Source of the DNA: Triatoma infestans
Lineage: Eukaryota; Arthropoda; Insecta; Hemiptera; Reduviidae
Direction of reading: 5' to 3'
Assembly: GCA_011037195.1 (NCBI GenBank)
Contig: JAAEAF010001969.1
Coordinates: 1-64,000, forward strand
Length of the DNA stretch: 64,000 bases
Each line of letters opens with the position of its first letter. Within the stretch, counting starts at the first letter, position 1. This document shows positions 55,183 through 64,000 of this stretch, in pieces. The notes beneath the pieces are model-generated. The model searched no databases, was not told the origin of the DNA, and saw only the letters and a program-made list of their open reading frames with translations. The position numbers were made by a program, and so were the translations under genes.

Positions 55183-56858
55183 ATGGGTTGCCCTCAGGGT
55201 TCATGTTGTGGTCCATGTTACTGGAATATAATGTATGATCCAGTTCTGAGATTATCGTATCCAGAATCCTTTGAGGCTGTGGCTTATGCGGATGATTGGT
55301 TAATAATGATTGCAGATAAGGATGGGCTTGGTGCTGAATGGAAGGCTAACGAATGTCTTTTTGCTTTTGCTAGATGGTCCAAAAAATCTAAAATTACATT
55401 TAACTATTCCAAAAGCAAAGCTTTATACATCACACGAAAAAGAAACTCTCATGAACCACAAATTTTTCTGCATGGACAAAAAAATTTTGCTAGTCCAAAA
55501 CTCAAAATTCTTAGGCGTATACTTTGATAGATTTTATAACTGGAAGCCTCAAATAGATCACATTTCCAACAGAGCAATACACTTAACTAATATCCTTTCT
55601 AAATTAGCCAAAGTCCATTGGGGTTTAATTGTGAAGCGCTAAAGGTGATCCATGATTTCTGCTATCACCTACGGTTGTCCAATTTGTGGCACCGCGATAA
55701 ATAAATCAATAAACAGAAAGAAAATTATTAGAACCCACAGAATAATTCTTATCAGAGTGCTAAGAAGTTTTCAAACAATATCTTACGAGGCAGCATGTGT
55801 GGTTGGTGATATTATGCCTATTGATACAAAAATAAAAGAACTCGTCTGTATATAAAGCCAAGCAGTGCAAGTTTAGGTCGAAGATAGTCAGTTCGATCTC
55901 GATTTACCAATTAGTTTTGCTCATCGCATGCATCCAGCCAAAGTACCATTGGTTACCCGGAAGCAAAAGAATAGACAATATGAATTTAACATCTACACCG
56001 ATGGAAGTAAGGAGGGCGAGCATGTCGATTGTGCCATAGCTATCTACGATTCAAAAAGCGAAGAATTACTTAGAGCAGATAAATTCAAACTTTCGCCTTA
56101 TTGTACCAACAATCAGGCAGAGGAGCTAGCTATTGAAATGGCATTGGCAATACTTGAAGAAATCCCTTCCCAGAACAAATCTGCCTGCATACTAAACTGA
56201 CAGCCAAGTTACCCTCGACTGTTTGAAGAATAAAAACCACAATCTACCACTCTTAATGAGAACTAGAAAGAAATTGTTTCGTCTGACCGAGGATGTAGGA
56301 TGGACAGTTCATGTCTCTTGGGTGAAATCTCATCAAGGTCTTGCAGGAAATGAGATGGCTGACTGTTTAGCGAAAGAAGCTTCTAAATCTGCTTCCTTAC
56401 CCCTCAGCTATGTTAAAGTATCCTTGTCATATGTAAAATCACATTACCGAGACAAAAGTGTAGCTGAATGGGATCAACAATGGGCTACCACTACCAAAGG
56501 TGCACTAAGCAGGATGTTTTTTACTACTGTAACAGACCGATTGAAGAAGCCTTTCATTCAGCTGACCTATAAACTGACACAAATTCTGAGCGGCCACGGA
56601 AGATACAAGGCATATTTACACCATTACCAAAAAAATTACAGAACCCTACTGTAGATGCCTCGGCAATCCAGAACAAACAGTGGAGCACCTTCTCTTCCAC
56701 TGCCCTCTTCTGGATTCATTGAGGATGAGACTGATAAGAAATACGCTACTTCAAGGCGGCCTATGGCCCCCTGTCCAACTCAGTGATCTTCTTCTCAATA
56801 AGTATTTTGAAATTTTCTCTGAATATGTCAACTCCATTGACTTTGATTCCCTTATATA
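55183..56858 (+). pseudogene. Broken ORF2: RT second half, RNase H, C-terminal knuckle
   Basis: RT: GCPQGSCCGPCYWNIMYD; catalytic box AVAYADDWLIMI intact (about 55279-55310). A frameshift near 55490, then SKFLGVYFDRFYNWKPQ and RAIHLTNILSKLA. Then ISAITYGCPICGTA and THRIILIRVLRSF. RNase H: FNIYTDGSKEGEHV (first Asp), NNQAEELAIEMALA (Glu), a shift, DSQVTLDCLKN (Asp), VSWVKSHQGLAGNEMADCLA (His and Asp). C-terminus: ILSGHGRYKAYLHHY, then after a shift CRCLGNPEQTVEHLLFHC and a stop. All catalytic residues are kept but at least four frame breaks disrupt the protein. Confidence 0.85.
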
Positions 56859-56860
56859 AT
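55183..56860 (+). mobile_element. 5'-truncated R1/I-like non-LTR element with RT and RNase H
   Basis: The coding region begins inside the RT at MGCPQGSCCGP and runs to a stop near 56858. It combines an RT second half, an RNase H domain and a C-terminal CxC..H..C motif. It lies immediately after a minus-strand family A copy. The 3' limit and the target duplication were not fixed; the A/T-rich 56870-57200 may be its 3' UTR. Fewer defects than the jockey copy suggest moderate age. Confidence 0.8.
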
Positions 56861-56869
56861 AAATATCAC

Positions 56870-57569
56870 CATGTAAATAATTATAATAATATTATACACT
56901 GTAATTGTAAAAATAATGAAAAATGAATGGAAAAATTCATCACTATTACCACAAACCTTTATTTATTTCTTCTTTAATTCAATTTCTATTATTATCTCTC
57001 TAATATTAGTTTTGTCTTATGTCTTATCATTTTACTTTTGTGTCTTTTATCTTTTTATTTTGTAGTACTAACTTAAATTCTAATTTGTCATCTGTTTATA
57101 ATTTAGTCATTATATATATTGTAAATATTGAATATATTTAATGTTGTGTTTTTCAATGTGTGCAGTATATGTAATATGATGCATACTGAAAATAAACTCC
57201 TCCTCAACAGGGGTACTGTTGGGGAGAAAAAACACACACACACTACACATACACTGGATTTGTATAAAGGGAGTGGACATAAAGCTAAACCCACTATTGT
57301 GGCTCCCTTAGGGTTAGTGTTTGTAGTCGTATTTAAAGTGTGCAGTGTGCAACTATGAGTGTGTATGTGAGTGATATTAAGCTGGTGTTCGCTAAACCCA
57401 AGTAGCTGCACCACATCATGTACGTCTGTATGTTCTATGTGCATTGTTTGAATATTGCAAGGTGTCTGCGAATGGTGTTGTTAGTGTTTTGTTAGGGCTG
57501 GAATACCCGCGTGGACGCAATGATCCCCGAGGAAGTGGCTAGTTCCTATGGGCAACAATATGACATTTT
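56870..57569. other. A/T-rich stretch, possibly the 3' UTR of the preceding element
   Basis: No frame supported. The frames at 57103-57444 overlap on both strands and show no domain. Confidence 0.3.
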
Positions 57570-58175
57570 ACTTTCTCTTACTCCTAGTAAGAGGTAGTAC
57601 TCTGATTGAGTCAAATTTTCAAAATTGAGTTTTCACCGGAAATACATGATCCCTGAGTTTCGAAAAAAATGTTTTTTGCAAAACCGTCTGTGTATGCGTG
57701 ACACGTCTATTATGGAATTATGGAATGGTGTAGATCTGTATAATATTAATGTACGTTAGAAGCATTGCAATAATTACAAATTTGAAAAAAATTGGTTAAC
57801 CGGAAGTGTGACTTTTCTGAGAATTGTTTGGAGTTTTCACAAAAACGACTGTAACGATTTTCTTTAAACTTGGAATGCTAATTGCATAGATATAGACGAA
57901 TCATTTTTATTTGAAACATTTTCCCACAAAAATTGGTTTTAGACACTGAAGCATCTAGACGTTGAATTTCAAATTTATCAAGATTATTGACGCTTTTTTC
58001 TGGATTACAATATAATAATTCAACTACTATCCGTGTTAGGTAGGTAGCCCCCCCCCCCACCAGCTTTATTTTTATGTTAGGTTAATTGAATAAAATTTGA
58101 ATTTTAAACAAAATTGTAATTATATTAACTGCAGTGTGAGGAATTCGTGTAAGTGTTGCCCATCAGTGTTGGTAT
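57570..58175 (+). repeat. Family A repeat, shortened copy
   Basis: 5' palindrome at 57573-57593 (TTCTCTTACTCCTAGTAAGAGG), TTTTCACCGGAAATACATG, TTAACCGGAAGTGTGACTTT, and the tail module also seen at 3900-4050 and 18040-18200. Confidence 0.7.
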
Positions 58176-58555
58176 TTATTTCAGAGTATGAGTGCATTGA
58201 AGTTTAACTTGTTGGCACAGTGTTCCATGAAATTCATTAGTAACACCAACAAAATCTGTCAAGTTACCTTCTTTTATTCCTAACAGACAAGTCCAAAATA
58301 AATAAAAATAAATTTTTAATGTTTACAAACTGAAACTATAGTCATTTATTTCTTAAATATAATTTTTCATAAATGCTAACTTCTTTTTCATTTGAGTGTA
58401 AAAATAATCACATTCTTGTGACTATATTAATGAGGCATATAAAGTTGTAGGGGGAAACAATATTTTAATTTTTATATTATAACTGATGAGTTTGTAATGT
58501 CACATTTGTTGTATAACACCACTCTGTGGGTCTGTTGTTTAGTGTTTATGTGGTG

Positions 58556-58558
<3 letters not shown>

Positions 58559-58587
<29 letters not shown>
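58559..58587 (+). repeat. (GT)n microsatellite
   Basis: About 14 GT units. Unlike the runs at 10712, 15358 and 30027, no family A block follows it. Confidence 0.85.
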
Positions 58588-58852
58588 CTACATTTTTATA
58601 TTGTGTCCTCCAAGCGTGTGATGGTGTGTTAGCGGTGAACAGACCACAGATTTGTATTCTTCTTTTTTCTCTACAATCTAGGTGACAAAACGATTCACCT
58701 GTCTAATTAAATAGAACAAGGTAGACAGAATGAAGAAAAATGTGGCCAATAAACAAAAATGTCCTAATTACCTAGACTTAGCTGTGTTATAATTAATATT
58801 CGGATAACAATACTCATTTTGATTATTATTTTTTACTATTTTTATTTTTTAC

Positions 58853-59045
58853 TTTCTCTAACTATTGGTAAGAGGAATTATTGTGATCGTGTCAAATTTT
58901 CGATATCGGATTCCACTAGAAACACATATTTTGAAGTCTCCTGAGACCGAAAAAGTGGTTTCTTGTGGTCTGTGCGCGTGTGTGTGTAAGTGAATAGCAT
59001 AACTCAAAAACAAATATTCGCAGAAAGTTCAAACTTGACATTCAA
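58853..59045 (+). repeat. Family A 5' fragment
   Basis: TTTCTCTAACTATTGGTAAG, GATCGTGTCAAATTTTCGAT, AGCATAACTCAAAAACAAA. It is cut off where the next relic begins. Confidence 0.65.
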
Positions 59046-59084
59046 CATGAGCATCTTAGACTGCCGACGACAATCCAGTTGATC

Positions 59085-59395
59085 TCATCCATAAGGATGA
59101 ATACTGTAAAGCTGCTCATAACTGGAAGCCAGATAGAACATTACCCAAAGAAACAGGCACGGGACCAGTGAAAGTGAGAGAGGCGCCTAAACTTGAGGGG
59201 GAGAGGTTTGGTAAACTTATCTACCTCTTCATTCCCAAACATTCCCATTAGGATCAGATAGAAGTAAGTCCTAAAAGGTGGAAAGCTCTTCCACTCCTCT
59301 AGGACATTATAGTACCAACTTGAAAGTGGTGACACATGAACTCAGCGCCTTCAACTCAAGCTTGATTATCCGAGCAATACAAACACCTTTTAAGT
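59085..59395 (-). pseudogene. RNase H relic of a non-LTR element, minus strand
   Basis: On the minus strand, with frameshifts: LKALSSCVTTFKLVL (after the DSQAALKALSS motif), LEEWKSF, YLILMGMFGNEEVDKFTK (the WVPGH.GI.GNE.AD region), and FTGPVPVSLG (the GPEP.LG motif). This matches the order in the elements at 4870-5090 and 19150-19370. It is heavily degraded. Confidence 0.6.
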
Positions 59396-61149
59396 TAATG
59401 TTACGTAACCGCTCATCCAAAATACAACAAAGAATAATTTATTGTAAATCTCAGCCTGGAAAATAGAGATATTGCCAAATGATCTCCTGCCTCAAAACAG
59501 CAATAGAAAATCTTGTGGATGTTTCATATTAGATTTGTTTTTTTCTTATTGCAATTGTTCATTGCCGTCATCAGGACAGGTCTTGTCATGGCTATGGATT
59601 ACGCGATTACTACGATTAAGACATATTCGGAAATATTTTAAATATTTTAAATTTAAGCCACTAACTCAGAAAAAAATTATTCTTAAATGAATAAAAATAT
59701 AAATGAAAGGTATTATTTATAAACAAATAACTAAATAATAGAAGATGGAGAAAACTAATGAAATTAGAGAATAAAGTAATCTTCTAAAGAATTAATGGAT
59801 TTTAGATCATATAGTGAGAAAGGGTCGATTGAACAGGATAAGAAAAACAGATAAAGGCGAGGATAGACAAAAAACAAAGAAATGAAACAAGTTTTTTTTA
59901 TAAACAAAAGTTCAACAATAATTGTGAGAACAAAAAAACAAAAAAAATATTATCTATAGCTATCATCTTAATTGGTCTTAGGTGGAGAACTCTATAATAA
60001 AATGTCTGAACTATATTATATAATGGATCGACCTGGATATTCTCTATTATATTAATGACTTACTAAAAAAACTATTTCAATATTAAATAGATATCGTGTA
60101 GTTAAATTTTTTGCCATATGAACAAAAGAAAACTTTGATAAACTCGAAACACAACAAACTGTAGAGTGTTGTTTATATAACTTTAATTTATGTTGTATAC
60201 GTATTTTACTTGTTCATGTACAGTGTTTATGGACGGGGTAAGAAATGGAAGGCTACTGACGGGAGGGGGGGGGGAGTGGCCAATACAAGTAAAACTAGAA
60301 ACTTGTGTATTATAAATCTTGTAAAGCTCTATTGGTCACAACATGTTATAGACTGTATCACTTATATTTCCACTAATTAACTTGGACTATCCATACTATA
60401 GCTGGCAGCTTCCCTTATCTTCTCATTCTATTTGTATACTATGTAGTTTTAAAGCATGTTTACTCATACAGCTTGTAAAACCGTATATATATGTACAAAA
60501 TATCTTCTGTTATTTGCTTGTACAGAAAAATCTCGTTTACAATGATTAGATTTAAACTATATTATTTTTTTTCTAATTTAGTGACCACATGTTTATTACA
60601 AACTGAAATAAATATATTTAGAAATATGCAATAAAACAATGCACAAAACAAGGTTGTAGAAGCAATGTTATAAACAATCAAGAGTTCATTGTGGATAAAA
60701 TCTCCGTAAAACAAATGAGATGACATGGGGTAACCCTAAGTATGGAACGATTTGCCTGGCATAATCTATACATGCAAGAGGTTCAAGCAACCGGTGGCAA
60801 ATGTTTAATAATTTAGTGTATATTTTAAACAAAAAGTTCAAAAAAACATGATAAATTTATTTTATTATTGTCTTTAAAGCGCCTTGTTCAAGTTAACAAC
60901 TAAACTAACGATATTACGTTCTTCTTGATTTCTTTATTTTGGGTCTTCCATTTGGATAGAACAGTGCAAATTAAAGCAAGTATAATGTTTGAAATAATGT
61001 CATTTAAAATAAATTATTAGAAAAACGTATACAAAAAAGTGTTGCAACTAAAAGACGCTGCTCTCAGAGAATGGGATTGATGATCGATAGATTTCTAACC
61101 TATTGTCCGCTGATCCAGGTCCTTGACTAATGACCAGGTCATTATTGCT
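59396..61149. other. No recognised gene
   Basis: A/T-rich. A G-run lies at 60262-60276. Confidence 0.3.
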
Positions 61150-61490
61150 GGCTATATGCTGAGAACGTTGATGGATGAATAAGTGCATAACGAAACCTGG
61201 ATACTAAAAAAAAGGCATCGCGAGAGCCTCTTGGTATTAGAAACATACTTTTCGAAGAGATCTACAGAAAGCAGCACGAAGCGCAAGAAAATTAGAAATA
61301 TCGAGATAAGGAATAATAAATGGGAATGGAGAGGAAGGATCTGGTCTCAAGTTAAGGTGATGATGGACAGCGAGGTGGATGGTCGAAGGAAGAAACGAGA
61401 AGGTTGAGGAGATGATGCCAGGATATGGGCTGACGAATCTTGAAACTTTGAGAGAAGGATTATTATATAAAGGATGAAGGAAATCCTCAC
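61150..61490 (+). pseudogene. RTE-like non-LTR C-terminal relic
   Basis: ETWILKKRHRESLLVLET, FSKRSTESSTKRKKIRN and IEIRNNKWEWRGRIW fit the pattern 'ETW.L.KR....L...EM.F..R......R..KIRN..IR' at the end of RTE-like ORFs. The same region in the relic at 49125-49815 reads KRSAGKSRREKVKN. RT is absent. Confidence 0.55.
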
Positions 61491-61589
61491 TCTAGTCTAA
61501 ATGTCAGGATATGTGGATTCATATTTTATGGATATGGAAACTTTCTATGGCCATGAAGATTGAAGTTATTGTGCACACCAACACTGTGA

Positions 61590-61632
61590 AACTTGCAGTA
61601 AGAGAAAGTCGTGTGAGTGTTTCACACTAATT
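61590..61632 (+). repeat. Solo family A 3' end
   Basis: AGTAAGAGAAAGTCG, hairpin GTGTGAGTGTTTCACAC and a T-run, without preceding units. Confidence 0.7.
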
Positions 61633-62859
61633 TTTTTTCTTATCAAAAAAATTTCAGGATGAAATTAAATATTATAAAATCATTAGGATAAAAAAATATA
61701 GATGGTAATTATTGTGAAAATACAATTAAAATTAAAGTTCATCGTAATATTAATAGTTGGAGAATGTTAGTTCGGTAGTAAAACCTAAAAATAGATGCGT
61801 TCTGAAAAGGAAGTATAGAAAAAGAAGAAATGGGTACCGATTTATTGTTATATATATGTGTTGTAACGTTTAGAGATTATAGAAAACAATTTATTTATTA
61901 TGTGATAAACTTAGTGTTGGGAAGCGACGATTTCTATAGGTGGTAGTGAAGCGGGTTAAAAGTTTAGAAATATGGTGTGAAATGATTATAGTTCAGGGCG
62001 TTAATAGTAGGTTGCCGTACTATTTTAAACTTGCAATAATAATAATCAAGTTAAAGTTTTATTTGATTTTCATTTGTATCCAACTATTTCTCATTGCAAG
62101 CCATCCACCTCCACCAGCTAACTAACTAAAGAACGGACTCAAAGAAAAAAAGGGAAAAGAACTGCTGAGTAGAACTAGCAGAAACCCTGGTCAACTAACT
62201 ATAACACCTTCAGAGCAATTAGTTTGGAGTTTATTGGCAAGCTATGGTGTGTGTATGTAAGAAAATGAACTTGGGCTCTATAACTGCATTAAGTTACTGC
62301 ACTAAAGTCATATTATATCTTTCTACTATCACCACACAATATAAATAAATATAAACTAAAGTCATATAATATATATATAATAAATACCATGAAACTGCAC
62401 TAGTCTATAAATAGAATCAGAAATTTAATCGCCTTCACTAATAATATAATTATCCTCGGCATTGCAGCCTCATTGGCGATCTTTAATGCGTTATTAGATG
62501 GACCCATTAATGCCCTCTATGTTTTGTTAGATTTTCTCAGTCACTGAAGAAGTTTATTATCTCTTTCTCTCTATGAAATATGTAATTTTCTCCAAGTAGA
62601 AATACATGTTTTACTACTAGATGAATGGATCAATGAAGTTACAAACAAAGTCAAAAAAATCTTATTTCGAACACCCACAAATATGAAATTCACAAAGTAT
62701 AGTAAGGCTTGGAAATTTTTACTGCATTGCCCTAACTTAAGTATAAACGTGGTACGGTATATATTATATTAGCTGGCCCAGATAGCAGGTAGACATTGTA
62801 TGTATACACTGAAATCCAAAAGATAGCACCAAAACATTATGCGTAACTCAAATTAATCA

Positions 62860-63300
62860 TTTGAAATGTAACGTCACAGATTCCTTGGAAAACTTAACAT
62901 TTACGGGAAAAAATTGTTCAGATAAAAGTGCTGAGTCGAAATATGTTGCACTCTGCATTCAAAGTTTAAAGCAAATGTATACAATATAGATGTTAGAACC
63001 ATATTTTGTAAACCGTTTTTCTACAAATTTGGAATTGGAAAAGTGGTACTTTAGTGGAAAGCTTAACAATGCTATACCCCAAGAATCCCACAAAAATCAA
63101 TTTTCCGGGGAAAATGTAACAAAACAAAAGTGATAGGCATTTATGTTTGTAGATAGTATATAATGTTTAAAGAAAATCGTTAGAGCTGTTTTTCGTGAAA
63201 ATCACGAAAAACTTTCTGTAAAGTCGCACTTTTGGTTGATGGATTTTGCCATCGTATTAGATGCGTTAATAGTGTCCTAAAAGAAATACCAAGTGGAAGC
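62860..63300 (-). repeat. Family A repeat, minus strand
   Basis: AATCAATTTTCCGGGGAAAA, AAAGAAAATCGTTAGAGCTG, AAATCACGAAAAACTTTCTG, TTTTGGTTGATGGATTTTGC. Confidence 0.6.
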
Positions 63301-64000
63301 TGTCCAACTCAGTAATCTGAAAGCCTTAGCAAATCTCAAGATCAGGCCAGTGTAATGGTTTGATGTTTGTAGAAGCTGGTTGTGTAGTACGAGCGGTCTT
63401 GTATAAAGGGCTTGCAAGTATGTTTGAGGAAAAGATAGAAGTATTAAGAATAATTAAGAGAGTACCACTGGTTTTAAAATAAATATATTATTTTCTAAAC
63501 AAATTTAAGTATTCTACAATATCACACTGAATCTTAGTAAAATGATGTATAACTAGAATAAAGGCAAATATCTATCATTGGCACTGAGCAATTCCTGAAG
63601 TGTTCTGGCTTTGGAAGCGGAATGCGACTTAGTTGTTTGAAGGCTAAGTGCACACTATGTACTCTTTACTCTTAGAAAGCTAATGTTAGACTCTATTCTT
63701 TGGAATTGCTCTCTCTCTCTAGCGGGGGAATTTTCTTATACAAAAGGTTTCTCCTAAAGGGATTTTGTGCCTTTGTTTTTCTATTTGGTATGATCCCAAT
63801 TTACAGTACCTGACACTAAAATATACTCTTTTTGAAGTTAAATTCACAGCACTAAGATAATTATAACATATTAACAAAAATACAATTTTGGATACTATAA
63901 AATATTCTAAACTCTAAACTATTATTTTTCAATTTCGTCCTTCCACTACACCAGTTAGAAAGATAATAACCTGACTGGAATAAGCATTCAAGAGCTTGCT
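63301..64000. other. No recognised feature
   Basis: A/T-rich with a short (CT)n at about 63710-63720. Confidence 0.3.

Noticed and set aside
57103..57444. Long frames on both strands
   Set aside because: They overlap each other, lie in GT/AC-rich sequence and show no domain.

Overview
The window is AT-rich eukaryotic (metazoan) DNA, most likely from an arthropod, made almost entirely of transposable elements and their relics. It contains jockey-type and RNase H-bearing non-LTR retrotransposons, RTE-like reverse transcriptase relics, mariner-type transposons, a hAT-like relic, a tRNA-derived SINE family and foldback elements. There is no operon structure and no intact host gene that I recognise. 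Three or four short stretches could be host exons, but none is identified. The species cannot be named from sequence alone.

The background of the window is one old, high-copy interspersed repeat, called family A here, with more than 25 copies or fragments on both strands. A full copy starts with a palindrome (TACTTTCTCTTACT, CCT, AGTAAGAGGAAGTA) and carries an internal (GT)n run just before a conserved 'GAACAGCATAGCTC' block. It then has one to three units of about 290 bp, and ends in a 3' sub-terminal inverted repeat (AGTAAGAGAAAG), a small hairpin (GTGTGA/TCACAC) and a T-run. This plan resembles DINE-1/INE-1-type elements (Helentron-associated elements). Younger elements sit inside family A copies and can be removed on paper to restore the host repeat: a truncated RNase H non-LTR element (18962-19856, 9-bp duplication), a jockey copy (11126-13472, 12-bp duplication), a deleted mariner (46375-47256, TA duplication) and foldback elements.

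The most interesting system is a set of foldback (inverted-repeat) elements whose arms carry hammerhead ribozyme-like motifs. Family FB1 has copies at 3241-3568, 14953-15208, 36780-37396, 41510-41864 and 43778-43985; FB2 is at 26391-26800; FB3 is at about 28022-28390. FB1 and FB2 have the order stem I strand, CUGANGA core, stem II hairpin, GAAA, very short palindromic stem III, cleavage nucleotide, stem I partner. FB3 is a weaker match. The best copies have 12-13 bp target duplications, and FB1 and FB2 have a one-sided 3' tail ending in CAACAA. This fits Penelope-like-element or retrozyme-type retrotransposition better than DNA-transposon mobility.

Layout: 1-900 possible exon and AT-rich DNA; 931-4105 family A with an FB1 insertion; 4115-5628 RNase H non-LTR; 6590-7110 family A; about 8868-9236 hAT-like relic; 10660-13720 family A interrupted by jockey; 14692-18240 family A with FB1b; 18621-20637 family A interrupted by an I-like element; 22224-24098 two SINEs and an I-like element on the minus strand; 24300-31914 family A plus FB2 and FB3; 33617-33940 SINEs; 36780-38075 FB1c and a reverse transcriptase relic; 39603-39650 perfect palindrome; 41510-42154 FB1d and a SINE; 44283-44660 mariner-like relic; 46205-47830 family A with mariner; 49125-49815 RTE-like relic; 51130-51225 24-bp tandem repeat; 55183-56860 R1/I-like non-LTR; 59085-59395 and 61150-61490 further non-LTR relics. 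The stretches between these are AT-rich and hold nothing I can support.
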